This document shows, in pieces, positions 1-7,545 of a stretch of 19,823 nt of DNA. Position 1 is the first letter of the stretch. Each line of letters starts with the position of its first letter. This DNA is from JALEGB01 sp038530925. GTDB taxonomy: Bacteria > Pseudomonadota > Alphaproteobacteria > Rhodobacterales > Rhodobacteraceae. The notes beneath the pieces were generated by a model, which was given only the letters and a program-made list of their open reading frames with translations, had not been told where the DNA came from and did no database searches. The stretch is taken from contig JBCBCG010000067.1 of assembly GCA_038530925.1 (NCBI GenBank), positions 1 to 19,823 of the forward strand, given 5' to 3'. The translations under genes and the position numbers were made by a program.

Positions 1-547
1 CAGCGACGGCGAAGAGGTCGTTCGCGCCCGCCGTGATTGTGACGACGTCGTTCTCTCTGAACCGCCCGCCGGCGCGCTCGATCGCCTGCTGGATCTGCGT
101 CGTCACCGGGACTGTCGTGATGAACGGGTCGTCGCCATCTTCATTGCCGCTGCCTCTGGGATCCGCGACGCGGGATCCGCCTTGAGCGAAATTGGTGCCG
201 CCCTGCTGGTTGGCATAGGCGTTCTCACCATCTCCAGGACCGTCATTAATGACGAACGGCGTGGTCGGCACGCCGTTCGCCGCGGCGAAGGCTTCGGCGT
301 AGGTCAGTGAGCCGTTCCCGATGCGGTTGTTGGTGAAACGATAATTCGATAGCGCGGGCAGGCCTAACTGCTTGACCACGAAATCCGAATACGCGCCGCC
401 GTCGCTGAGGCTGTCGCCGAGGATGAAGACGCGGCCAACCTGTTTGTCGTCGGCGTAGGCCGAGCCGGGCTGAACCAAAAAGCTGGATGCGGTCAACGCC
501 GCCACAGCGGCCGCAACGCGGCTCGCGCGCGCAAAAAACGCCATCAT
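1..547 (-). CDS. Exported GDSL/SGNH-family esterase, N-terminal part (3' end outside window)
   Basis: Reading the minus strand from 547 gives at least 182 residues with no stop before the window edge. The first about 32 residues are a signal peptide (hydrophobic Ala/Val stretch ending in an AYA cleavage-type site before DDKQ). The mature start carries the GDSL block I motif, ILGDSLSDGG, whose Ser is the expected nucleophile. About residue 175 the block III motif ITAGANDLF supplies the oxyanion Asn. This is the layout of secreted SGNH ester hydrolases (COG3240-like lipase/esterase), some of which continue into an autotransporter barrel. That part would lie off the window, so the choice between plain esterase and autotransporter is open. 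Two adjacent ATGs (547 and 544) follow a G-rich ribosome site (GGGGGGA). The second has the better spacing. The substrate cannot be told. Confidence 0.85.
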   Translation of the reverse strand, partial: MMAFFARASRVAAAVAALTASSFLVQPGSAYADDKQVGRVFILGDSLSDGGAYSDFVVKQLGLPALSNYRFTNNRIGNGSLTYAEAFAAANGVPTTPFVINDGPGDGENAYANQQGGTNFAQGGSRVADPRGSGNEDGDDPFITTVPVTTQIQQAIERAGGRFRENDVVTITAGANDLFAVA

Positions 548-559
548 TCCCCCCAAAAC

Positions 560-583
560 GCGCTAAGCGCCTTCCCTGGCGCT
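560..583. other. Overlapping stem-loops in the esterase leader
   Basis: GCGCT-A-AGCGC (560-570) and AGCGCC-TTCCCT-GGCGCT (566-583) share the AGCGC segment, so only one can form at a time. They lie 13-36 bases upstream of the esterase start, in its probable mRNA leader. On the plus strand the second stem is followed by GTTTTCTTT, which looks like an intrinsic terminator, but no plus-strand gene ends here. In such GC-rich DNA short inverted repeats are common, so function is unproven. Confidence 0.25.
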
Positions 584-785
584 GTTTTCTTTGCGTCAGG
601 CGGCCAAGCGGTCGCGGCGCCGTCAAGCGTTCGGCGCTTCGGCGAGCCCGAACGCCGCAGCATGACGCGGCGGGAGGACGAAAAAGGTCGCAAAGATGCA
701 ACAATTCGGTGCGGCGTCGGGGCCGCTGTCCCACGGGCGCGGCGGGAAATCGAGCCTCGTCAAGGCGTTCGCAAACGCAGCGCGC

Positions 786-811
786 CGCGGCGCCGGGCCC
801 GCGTGTTTTTT
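786..811 (+). terminator. Candidate stem-loop with T run in the eutB leader
   Basis: CGCGG (786-790) can pair with CCGCG (799-803) across an 8-base loop. Soon after comes a run of six T (806-811). This sits about 70 bases upstream of the eutB start, on the coding strand. It could be an attenuator-type element in a leader, or a chance match. The stem is only 5 bp. Confidence 0.25.
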
Positions 812-879
812 ATGGAGCGCTCGCCCGCAATGCGGTTCTGTGCGCTGACCGCCTCAGCGGAACCGCGAAGGAGCGCCGC

Positions 880-1902
880 ATGCCCAAAACCGCCGCCGCG
901 CCGCAGGAGCGCGCCGCCGTCACGATCGAAGACATCGACGCCGCGGCGGAGCGGATCGCTGGGCGCGTCCGGCGCACCGCGCTGACGCCTTCGCCTTCCC
1001 TTTCGGAGAGGAGTGGCGCGGAGATCCGCTTGAAGCTTGAGCATCAACAGATCACAGGCAGCTTCAAGCTGCGCGGCGCGACGAACGCGCTCCTTTCGCT
1101 GGATGAGGCGGCGCGCGCCCGCGGCGTGGTCGCCGTCTCCACCGGCAATCACGGCCGCGCTTTGGCCCATGCGGCGCAGGCGGAGGGCGCGCCTTGCCAT
1201 ATCTGCCTCTCCTCGCTCGTGCCCGCCAACAAGGTGGAGGCGATCAAAGCGCTGGGCGCGACCGTTCACATCGCCGGCGTCAGCCAGGACGAGGCGGAGG
1301 CCCATGCGCTGCGCCTCGCCGAGGAGCGGGGCCTCACCGCGATCTCGCCGTTTGACGATGCGCGCGTCATCGCCGGGCAAGGGACGCTGGGCCTTGAGCT
1401 CGCGGAGCAATTCCCGGAGATCGAGACGGCGTTGATCCCGCTTTCAGGCGGTGGTCTCCTCTCCGGCGTCGCCTTGGCGTTGAAAGCGCGGCGCGGCGGC
1501 GCGGTGCGGGTGATCGGCGTCAGCCAGGAGCGCGGACCGGCGATGGCGGAGAGCTTGAAGGCCGGCGCGCCTGTGGAGGTGGAGGAGCTGCCGACGCTGG
1601 CGGACTCGCTTGGCGGCGGCGTTGGGCTGCCGAACCGGCTGACCTTCGCGCTGGTGCGCTCGCTGATGGACGAGCTCATCTTGGTCTCGGAGGCGGAGAT
1701 CGCCGCCGGGATCCGCCACGCCTATTGGGCCGAGCGCCAGGTGATCGAAGGCGGCGCGGCGGTTGGGATCGCCGCGCTCCTCTCCGGCAAAGCCGCGCCG
1801 CGCGGGCCGACCGCAGTGCTGACATGCGGCCAGAACATCGACATGGCGCTGCACCACCGGATCATCTCCGGCGAGGATGTCGATTTGATGCGTGTGCGCT
1901 AA
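880..1902 (+). CDS. eutB: EutB, PLP-dependent hydroxyectoine utilisation dehydratase
   Basis: A 340-residue fold-type II PLP enzyme of the threonine dehydratase family. It has the PLP-lysine motif GSFKLRGATNAL (Lys63), the asparagine loop STGNHGRALA (87-96) and the phosphate-binding glycine loop SGGGLLSG (189-196). It lacks a C-terminal ACT regulatory domain, which fits EutB rather than biosynthetic IlvA. With eutA and eutC in the same window the best reading is the hydroxyectoine-utilisation dehydratase: by family knowledge EutA, EutB and EutC together convert 5-hydroxyectoine to ectoine. The start at 880 is chosen because AAGGAG (868-873) precedes it with good spacing and homology begins just after. 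The upstream in-frame extension is low-complexity. The gene is separated from eutC by a convergent gene, so it is probably transcribed on its own. Without context a plain threonine/serine dehydratase would be the alternative. Confidence 0.85.
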   Translation: MPKTAAAPQERAAVTIEDIDAAAERIAGRVRRTALTPSPSLSERSGAEIRLKLEHQQITGSFKLRGATNALLSLDEAARARGVVAVSTGNHGRALAHAAQAEGAPCHICLSSLVPANKVEAIKALGATVHIAGVSQDEAEAHALRLAEERGLTAISPFDDARVIAGQGTLGLELAEQFPEIETALIPLSGGGLLSGVALALKARRGGAVRVIGVSQERGPAMAESLKAGAPVEVEELPTLADSLGGGVGLPNRLTFALVRSLMDELILVSEAEIAAGIRHAYWAERQVIEGGAAVGIAALLSGKAAPRGPTAVLTCGQNIDMALHHRIISGEDVDLMRVR

Positions 1903-1915
1903 GCGGAGCGCCGCT

Positions 1916-1968
1916 CTTCGCCGCTTCGCGCTCATCGCTATTGCGAGCGCGAGCGACGCGCGGCGAAG
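1916..1968. terminator. Long stem-loop between convergent stops of eutB and the Cys-rich gene
   Basis: Outer arms CTTCGCCGC (1916-1924) and GCGGCGAAG (1960-1968) pair perfectly over 9 bp. Inner arms TCGCGCTC (1926-1933) and GAGCGCGA (1945-1952) pair over 8 bp around an 11-base loop. One side has a 7-base bulge. It lies exactly between two convergent stop codons (1902 and 1995), the expected place for a bidirectional terminator. There is no T run on either side, so it may act with Rho or as a 3'-end stabiliser. Confidence 0.5.
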
Positions 1969-1994
1969 CCGGCGAGGAGCCGGCGAAAGCGCGT

Positions 1995-2792
1995 TCACGC
2001 CGGCCCGCTCGCCTCGAACGCCGCGGTCGCCTCGATCGGGCGAAGGCCGCGGCAATCGACGACGCCGGCGAGCGTGCGGGCGCTGGTGGCGATCAGAGTG
2101 ATGGCGCAGCGTCGTTGGACGCCGTCCGTGTAGATGCGGCCGGTGATCACCACCGCATCGCCGCTCACCTCCGCCTCGCCGGAATGGTTCCGCCACAGCC
2201 TGCCGCGCCGCTCCACCGCCGAGGCTGATTGCGGCAGCCAGCCCGCCAGCGCGCCCGTGGCCGGATCGCTTTGGTCGATGTCGAAGATCAGTTGGCCGCG
2301 ATGATAACGGAAGAAGAACTGCGTCGCGCAGCCCTCGGATTTACGGCAGCGCAGCGTGTCGCCGATCTCCGCGGGCGTCAGGCCGGGCGGGCGCGGCGGC
2401 TCGTCCAAACTGATGGTGATCGAGGGCGCGGCGAAGAGCGCGTCGCGATCGAGCGCCACCGGCGCGGCGCGCGCCATCTGGCTGAGATCGTCAGGGCTGA
2501 GCGCCTCGCCGCCGCATTGGCGCACGGCGCGCATTAAACAGGCCCGATACGCGCCGAGTTGGTCGGCGCACACATCGCCTTCCGCCTCCTGAGCGCCGGC
2601 GCCGAGCCGCTGAGCGCAAGCCGGAGCGATCGTCGGCGCGCAGGCTTGGGCCGGCGCGGCGCAGAGGAGCGCCAGCGGATCCTGCGCCGTCGCAGCGCCG
2701 CCCGCGCCAAGGCTCAGCGAAGCGGCGGTGAGGAGGGCGCACGCCAGGCGCCTCGCCGCGGGGCGGCGTTTCGGATCGGTCGACCGCGTCAT
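1995..2792 (-). CDS. Exported cysteine-rich protein of unknown function
   Basis: A 265-residue protein of no family I recognise. Residues 1-36 form a signal peptide: a basic start (KRRPAARR), then an Ala/Leu hydrophobic core ending ATAQ. The mature part has 10 cysteines. Six are in the N-terminal third (LLC, QAC, PAC, DVC, RAC, RQC), two in LRCRKSEGC, and two near the C-terminus (RRC, VDC). The even number fits disulfides in the periplasm. A Pro-rich stretch (DEPPRPPG) divides the Cys-rich N-terminal part from a C-terminal part with beta-type alternation (QFFFRYHRGQLIFDID; GDAVVITGRIY). A good ribosome site (GAGAGGA) precedes the ATG at 2792. The gene converges on eutB and diverges from eutC, so it is not in the eut operon. 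Its role is unknown. Confidence 0.75.
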   Translation of the reverse strand: MTRSTDPKRRPAARRLACALLTAASLSLGAGGAATAQDPLALLCAAPAQACAPTIAPACAQRLGAGAQEAEGDVCADQLGAYRACLMRAVRQCGGEALSPDDLSQMARAAPVALDRDALFAAPSITISLDEPPRPPGLTPAEIGDTLRCRKSEGCATQFFFRYHRGQLIFDIDQSDPATGALAGWLPQSASAVERRGRLWRNHSGEAEVSGDAVVITGRIYTDGVQRRCAITLIATSARTLAGVVDCRGLRPIEATAAFEASGPA

Positions 2793-3017
2793 GCCGTCCT
2801 CTCTCTATCTCTGCTGGTTCCGGCTTGCGCGGGATGCGCGCCGCCGCTCAGAGGAAAGATGACGCGCGGCGCCGGCGCGGCGAGGGCGGCTTTATGGCGA
2901 TTTCAGCGTCGCGATTTCGGCGGCGGAGAGCTTCAGGTCACTCCCAGAAACCACGTCTTGCCAGCATGCGCGGCTCGGTCGAAGCTGCGTCGGGACGTCG
3001 CGGCTGGATGAACTGAA

Positions 3018-4043
3018 ATGTCGACCGTTGAGATCTTTACCGAAACTGATCTGCGCCGGGCCGTCGCGCTCGATCTCGAGGCGGCGGCGTGCGTTGAGAG
3101 CGCGTTTCGCGCGCTGGCGCGCGGCGATGCGGTGCTGCCGCCGATCCTGGCGATGGACATCCCGCCGCGGAGCGCGGGCGCGGCCGGCGGCGAGGTGGAT
3201 GTGAAGACCGCGTATCTGCCGGCCTTCCCGAGTTTCGCGATCAAGGTGGCGCCAGGCTTCTTCGACAATCCTAAACGCGGGCTGCCGAGCACATCGGGCC
3301 TGATGATGCTGTTCTCGGCCGAGACCGGGCTGCTGGAGGCGCTGCTGCTCGACAATGGCTATCTCACCGATGTCCGGACCGCGGCGGCGGGCGCGGTCGC
3401 GGCCAAAACGTTGTCGCGGCCTGAGGCGCGGCGGGCGGCGATCCTCGGCGCGGGCGCCCAGGCGCGGCTGCAGCTCGAAGCGTTGAGTTTGGTGCGGCCG
3501 ATCGAGAGCGCGGCGGTCTGGGCGCGCGATCCGGCCAAAGCCGAGGCGATGGCGCGGGAGATGGGCGCGCGCCTAGGGGTCGCCGTCACCGCGGTCGCGG
3601 ATCGGCGCGACGCGCTCCTCGGCGCCGATGTGATCGTGACCACGACGCCGAGCGAGACGCCGCTCATCGAGGCGGCGTGGCTCGCCCCAGGGCAGCATGT
3701 TACGGCGATGGGGTCGGATCAGCCGGGCAAGGCCGAGCTCGCGCCGGCGTGTCTCTCGCGAGCGGATCTTTATGTTCCGGACAGCCAGGCGCAGACGGCG
3801 GTTCTCGGCGAGCTGCGCGCGGCGCTGGAGGCGGGCGTCGTGGCGGCGGATCGCGTGTTCGCCGAGCTTGGTCGGATCATCGCCGGGGACGCGCCCGGCC
3901 GGGCCGCGCCGGAGGATCTCACCATCTGTGATCTCACTGGCACAGGCGCTCAGGATACGGCGATCGCCAACCTGGCGAGGGATCGCGCGCGGTCGCTCAG
4001 CCTCGGCGCCGCGATCGACAGCGCCGCTGCGGGCGCCGGCTGA
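3018..4043 (+). CDS. eutC: EutC, ornithine cyclodeaminase/mu-crystallin family ectoine utilisation protein
   Basis: 341 residues, normal for the ornithine cyclodeaminase/mu-crystallin family. It shows the family core DVRTAAAGAVA (118-128), the NAD-binding motif ILGAGAQARLQ (142-152) and the C-terminal-half motif AMGSDQPGKAEL. In the ectoine catabolic cluster this is EutC, thought to act with EutA and EutB in converting 5-hydroxyectoine to ectoine. The individual reaction is not firmly known. It is the first gene of a packed run with eutD, eutE, an M24 gene and eutA. The ATG at 3018 has only a weak ribosome site, but the reading frame and homology begin there. Alternatives by sequence alone are ornithine or alanine dehydrogenase-like enzymes. 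Gene context decides. Confidence 0.85.
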   Translation: MSTVEIFTETDLRRAVALDLEAAACVESAFRALARGDAVLPPILAMDIPPRSAGAAGGEVDVKTAYLPAFPSFAIKVAPGFFDNPKRGLPSTSGLMMLFSAETGLLEALLLDNGYLTDVRTAAAGAVAAKTLSRPEARRAAILGAGAQARLQLEALSLVRPIESAAVWARDPAKAEAMAREMGARLGVAVTAVADRRDALLGADVIVTTTPSETPLIEAAWLAPGQHVTAMGSDQPGKAELAPACLSRADLYVPDSQAQTAVLGELRAALEAGVVAADRVFAELGRIIAGDAPGRAAPEDLTICDLTGTGAQDTAIANLARDRARSLSLGAAIDSAAAGAG

Positions 4044-4067
4044 GAGAGACGGAGAGACGGAGAGGGG
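4044..4067 (+). repeat. Tandem GAGAGACG repeat forming the eutD ribosome-binding region
   Basis: The 35-base eutC-eutD gap starts with GAGAGACG at 4044-4051, repeated exactly at 4052-4059, then a diverged third copy GAGAGGGG at 4060-4067. The third copy is the likely Shine-Dalgarno for the ATG at 4079. Copy-number change here would alter the leader length and the ribosome site. Confidence 0.6.
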
Positions 4068-4078
4068 GGACAGCGGTC

Positions 4079-5296
4079 ATGGAAGAAGCGGACGCGAGGG
4101 CGCCGCGGCTCGATTTCAGCCGCGCGGAGTATGCGGCGCGGCTCGCTGCGACGCGGGCGGCGATGGAGGCTCAAGGCGTCGAGCTGTTGGTGGTCTCCGA
4201 TCCTTCGAACATGGCCTGGCTCACCGGCTATGACGGCTGGTCGTTCTATGTGCATCAAGCGGTTTTGGTGAGCGAGACGGGCGATCCGGCGTGGTTCGGG
4301 CGCGAACAGGACGCCGTCGGCGCGCGGCGCACCACTTATCTCGGCGAGGCGGACATCGTTCCCTACGCCGATCACTATGTGCAATCGACCGAGCGCCATC
4401 CGATGGAGGCGCTCGCCGCTGAGATCAAGCGGCGCGGCGGCGCGGCGCGGCGCATCGGCGTCGAGATGGACAATTACTATTTCTCGGCCGCCGCCTTCGC
4501 CGCGCTGCAAAGCGGCTTGCCGAACGCCCGCTTCAGCGACGCCACAGGACTCGTCAACTGGCGCCGTGCGGTGAAATCGGCCCAAGAGCTCGAATACATG
4601 CGCATCGCCGGCGCGCGGGTGACGAAGATGCATGCGCGCATCGCGGAGGTCGCGCGGCCCGGCGTTCGCAAATGCGATCTCGCCGCGGAGATCTACGCCG
4701 CCGGGTTGCGCTTCGATGAGGCGGCGGGCCATGGCGGCGACTATCCTGCGATCGCGCCGCTGCTCCCTTCGGGCGCGGACGCGGCGGCGCCTCATCTCAC
4801 CTGGGACGACGCGCCGTTGAAAGCGGGCGAGGGAACGTTCTTCGAGATCGCGGGCGTCCATAAACGCTATCACTGCCCGCTGTCGCGGACCATCCATCTC
4901 GGGCCGCCGCCGCAGCGTTTCCTCGATGCGGAGACGGCCGTGCTGGAAGGCATGGAGGCGGGGCTGGAGCAGGCGCGGGCGGGGCGGCGCTGCGAGGATA
5001 TCGCAGCTGCGTTCTTCGGGGTCTTGGCGCGCTGGGGCGTCGAGAAGAGCAACCGCGCCGGCTATGCGATCGGCCTTTCTTATCCGCCGGATTGGGGCGA
5101 GCGCACCATGTCGATCCGCGCTGGCGATCAGACCGAGCTGCGACCGGGCATGACGTTCCATTTCATGACCGGGCTTTGGCGAGAGGGCGCGGAGCCGGAG
5201 GATTGGGGGTTCGAGATCACCGAGAGCCTCGTCATCACCGAAGGCGCGCCGGAGCTGTTGGCGTCCGCGCCGCGGCGGCTCCTGGTGGTGGAGTGA
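4079..5296 (+). CDS. doeA: EutD/DoeA, ectoine hydrolase (M24 pita-bread fold)
   Basis: A 405-residue creatinase/prolidase-fold protein with an N-terminal creatinase domain (about 15-165) and a C-terminal pita-bread domain (about 170-400). It opens the ectoine ring to N-acetyl-diaminobutyrate. Family members are known to work without metal, and the sequence agrees. Aligned with the M24 protein encoded at 6349, four of five metal ligands are replaced: E256 for Asp, P267 for Asp, Y329 for His and M363 for Glu. Only E382 remains. E256 in FFEIAG corresponds, as I recall, to the catalytic Glu reported for the Ruegeria enzyme. Other recognisable stretches are GYDGWSFYVHQ and HKRYHCPLSR. The purine-rich GGAGAGGGGGG precedes the start. 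The next gene begins 7 bases after the stop, so translation is probably coupled with eutE, the partner deacetylase. Confidence 0.92.
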   Translation: MEEADARAPRLDFSRAEYAARLAATRAAMEAQGVELLVVSDPSNMAWLTGYDGWSFYVHQAVLVSETGDPAWFGREQDAVGARRTTYLGEADIVPYADHYVQSTERHPMEALAAEIKRRGGAARRIGVEMDNYYFSAAAFAALQSGLPNARFSDATGLVNWRRAVKSAQELEYMRIAGARVTKMHARIAEVARPGVRKCDLAAEIYAAGLRFDEAAGHGGDYPAIAPLLPSGADAAAPHLTWDDAPLKAGEGTFFEIAGVHKRYHCPLSRTIHLGPPPQRFLDAETAVLEGMEAGLEQARAGRRCEDIAAAFFGVLARWGVEKSNRAGYAIGLSYPPDWGERTMSIRAGDQTELRPGMTFHFMTGLWREGAEPEDWGFEITESLVITEGAPELLASAPRRLLVVE

Positions 5297-5303
5297 GCCG
5301 GCG

Positions 5304-6317
5304 ATGAGCATCGGCGAAACGGCGCCGCCGAACCCGATCACGCCGACCATCCCGCTGGATGAGGATGGCGCGCGTCATGGCTGGCTGCGGCTGCCTTACA
5401 GCCGCGACGACAGCGCCTGGGGCGCGGTGATGATCCCGCTCAGCGTGATCAAGCGCGGCGACGGGCCGACGGCGCTGTTCATCGGCGGCAATCATGGCGA
5501 CGAATACGAAGGGCCGCTGGCGCTGCGCGAGCTCAGCGCAGCGCTTCAGCCGGAGGCGATCCGCGGCCGCGTGATCCTGGTGCCGAGCCTTAATCATCCG
5601 GCGGTGCTGGCGGGCCGGCGCACCTCGCCGATCGATGGCGGCAATATGAACCGCAGCTTTCCTGGCCGCGCCGATGGGAGCGTGACCGAGAAGATCGCCG
5701 ATTACGTCCTCAACGCGCTGGTCAGCCGCGCCGATTTGGTTCTGGATTTCCATTCGGGCGGAAAGACGCTGGATTTCCTCCCCTTCGCTGCGGCGCATCG
5801 GCTCCCCGACAAGCGGCAGGAGGCGGCCTGCGTCGCCGCGATGGAGGCGTTCAACGCGCCTTATTCGATGGTGATGCTGGAGCTCGACGCGGTGGGCATG
5901 CTCGACACGGAAGTCGAGGCGCGGGGCAAAACCTTCGTTACAACCGAGCTCGGCGGCGGAGGCGGCGCGACGGCGGCGAGCGTCGCGATCGCGCGAAAAG
6001 GCGCGCGCAATCTCTTGATCCATATCGGGATCCTTGATGAGACGCTGGCGCGCGGGCCGTCGATCGCGCTCGACATGGGCGATGAGCGCTGTTTTCTGAT
6101 CAGCGAGCACGCCGGCATGCTGGAGCCGCTCGTTGATCTCGGCGCGGCGGTGACGCGGGGCGAGGCGGTGGCGCGGATCTGGCCTCTGGAGCGGAGCGGC
6201 GCGCCGGCGGCCGTCTATCGCGCGCGGCGCGGCGGTCTCCTCGCGGGGCGGCGCTGGCCGGGGCTGACGGGGATGGGCGATTGCTTGGCGGTGATCGCGG
6301 AGCCGCAGCCGCGGTGA
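5304..6317 (+). CDS. doeB: EutE/DoeB, N-acetyl-diaminobutyrate deacetylase
   Basis: 337 residues, a zinc-dependent succinylglutamate desuccinylase/aspartoacylase-family enzyme. The zinc site is visible as GGNHGDEYEG (His64, Glu67) and LDFHSGG (His150). GNMNRSFPG (113-121) is the substrate-binding Asn-Arg motif, and TTELGGGG (213-220) carries the probable catalytic Glu215. In the ectoine pathway it removes the acetyl group from the EutD product to give 2,4-diaminobutyrate. Length and position directly after eutD are typical. The start lies 7 bases after the eutD stop without a strong ribosome site of its own, which suggests translational coupling. Confidence 0.92.
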   Translation: MSIGETAPPNPITPTIPLDEDGARHGWLRLPYSRDDSAWGAVMIPLSVIKRGDGPTALFIGGNHGDEYEGPLALRELSAALQPEAIRGRVILVPSLNHPAVLAGRRTSPIDGGNMNRSFPGRADGSVTEKIADYVLNALVSRADLVLDFHSGGKTLDFLPFAAAHRLPDKRQEAACVAAMEAFNAPYSMVMLELDAVGMLDTEVEARGKTFVTTELGGGGGATAASVAIARKGARNLLIHIGILDETLARGPSIALDMGDERCFLISEHAGMLEPLVDLGAAVTRGEAVARIWPLERSGAPAAVYRARRGGLLAGRRWPGLTGMGDCLAVIAEPQPR

Positions 6318-6348
6318 GGCGCGGTGTTCGGCGAGGGAGGCGGCCGCG

Positions 6349-7545
6349 ATGACAGGTCTTGAGATCGCGCAGGCCGGCGGCGCCTGCGCTTTCACCGAAG
6401 AAGAGCATCGCCGCCGCGTGTCGGCGCTGCAGACGGGCATGGCCCGCGAAGGGTTCGACGGGCTGCTGCTCAGCGGCGCGGCTGATATCTTCTATGTGAC
6501 GGGATTTCTAACGCGCTTTTGGGAGAGCCCGACGCGGCCATGGTTCGTGGTCGTCCCGGCCAAGGGCGATCCGGTCGCGGTGATCCCGTCCATCGGCGCG
6601 GCGTTGATGGGGCGGAGTTGGCTTTCCGACATCCGAACCTGGCCGTCGCCGCGGCCGGAGGATGAAGGGATCAGCCAGCTGATCGAGGCGCTCGGCGATG
6701 TGACGCCAGGGAACGGGCGCATCGGCGCGCCGCTGGGACAAGAGACGCGTCTCGGCTTGCCGCTCCTCGATTTCGAGCGTGTGCGCACCGCGCTCGCGCC
6801 GCGGCGGATCGTCGATGCGACGGCGCTGCTGCGCGAGGCGCGGGCGGTGAAGTCGGAGGCAGAGATCGCGCGCATGGCGCAGGCGGTCGCCGCCGCAGAC
6901 GCGGCGTTCGAAACGATGGGCCGGATCGCGGCGCCGGGTGTCGCGCTCTCGGCGGTGTTTCGCGAGGTCCAGATCGCCTGCCTCGCCGCCGGCGCCGATT
7001 GGGTGGCCTATCTCGCCGGCGCCGCGGGACCGGACGGTTATCAGGACGTCATCGCGCCGGCGGATGAGAGCGCGCTGTCGGTAGGCGATGTGCTGATGCT
7101 CGATCTCGGCGCGGTCTCAGGCGGCTATTACTGCGATTTCGGCCGCAACATCGCCATCGGGCCGGCCTCGCTTGAGGCTCATCGCGCCTATGCGGCGCTC
7201 TTCGCCGCGACCGAGGCCGGGATCGCGGCGGCGCGGCCGGGCGCCGAGGGGCGCCAGGTTCACGCGGCGATGATCGCGGCGATCGAAGAGGCGGGCTTCG
7301 CGCCGCTCGAAGGACGCCATGGCCATGGGATCGGCTTAGCGCTGACCGAGCCGCCCTCGCTGACGGCCGCCGATGAGACTGTGCTGCGCGAGGGGATGAC
7401 GCTCGCCATCGAACCAGGGCTGATGATCGGGCCGCAGGCGATCATGGTGCATGAAGAGAACATCGTCGTGCGCAGCGGCGGCGGCGCGTTGCTCGGCGCG
7501 CGCGCGCCGGAGGCGCTGCCGGAGACCTCGGGAGCGGCGCGATGA
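6349..7545 (+). CDS. M24-family Xaa-Pro peptidase-like protein within the ectoine cluster
   Basis: 398 residues, with an N-terminal creatinase-type domain and a C-terminal pita-bread domain. All five dinuclear-metal ligands are present: Asp252 (MLDLGA), Asp263 (CDFGRN), His326 (GHGIG), Glu355 (AIEPG) and Glu370 (HEEN). It should therefore be a true metalloenzyme, unlike EutD upstream. The position of the second active-site His found in aminopeptidase P and methionine aminopeptidase is Thr333 here (GIGLALTEPP). As I recall, that T-E-P-P form occurs in a bacterial M24 subgroup of unclear substrate. GAGGGAGG precedes the ATG, and the stop overlaps the eutA start by 4 bases, so it is co-translated with eutA. 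Its reaction is unknown. A role in ectoine-derivative or related amide hydrolysis is inference from context only. Confidence 0.85.
   Translation: MTGLEIAQAGGACAFTEEEHRRRVSALQTGMAREGFDGLLLSGAADIFYVTGFLTRFWESPTRPWFVVVPAKGDPVAVIPSIGAALMGRSWLSDIRTWPSPRPEDEGISQLIEALGDVTPGNGRIGAPLGQETRLGLPLLDFERVRTALAPRRIVDATALLREARAVKSEAEIARMAQAVAAADAAFETMGRIAAPGVALSAVFREVQIACLAAGADWVAYLAGAAGPDGYQDVIAPADESALSVGDVLMLDLGAVSGGYYCDFGRNIAIGPASLEAHRAYAALFAATEAGIAAARPGAEGRQVHAAMIAAIEEAGFAPLEGRHGHGIGLALTEPPSLTAADETVLREGMTLAIEPGLMIGPQAIMVHEENIVVRSGGGALLGARAPEALPETSGAAR

Larger units (their letters stand above)
548..879. other. Intergenic region between divergent esterase and eutB
   Basis: This 332-base divergent spacer should hold the promoters of both the esterase (minus) and eutB (plus). 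I see no convincing -35/-10 pair and no conserved protein remnant in any frame. It contains the leader stem-loops near 560-583 and a GC stem followed by a T run at 786-811. The open frame that runs through it in phase with eutB encodes only Arg/Ala-rich low-complexity sequence and is not considered part of EutB. Confidence 0.6.

Noticed and set aside
487..879. In-frame N-terminal extension of eutB by 131 codons
   Set aside because: The sequence is low-complexity and overlaps the divergent esterase start. A strong ribosome site precedes the ATG at 880, and family length fits 340 residues.
2825..3016. 63-codon plus-strand frame ending just before eutC
   Set aside because: Arg-rich low complexity with no convincing ribosome site. 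The close stop/start arrangement with eutC is the only point in favour.
3950..6440. Long minus-strand open frames (466 and 401 codons) opposite eutC, eutD, eutE and the M24 gene
   Set aside because: Both are antisense to well-supported enzyme genes, with His/Arg-rich composition and no recognisable domain.
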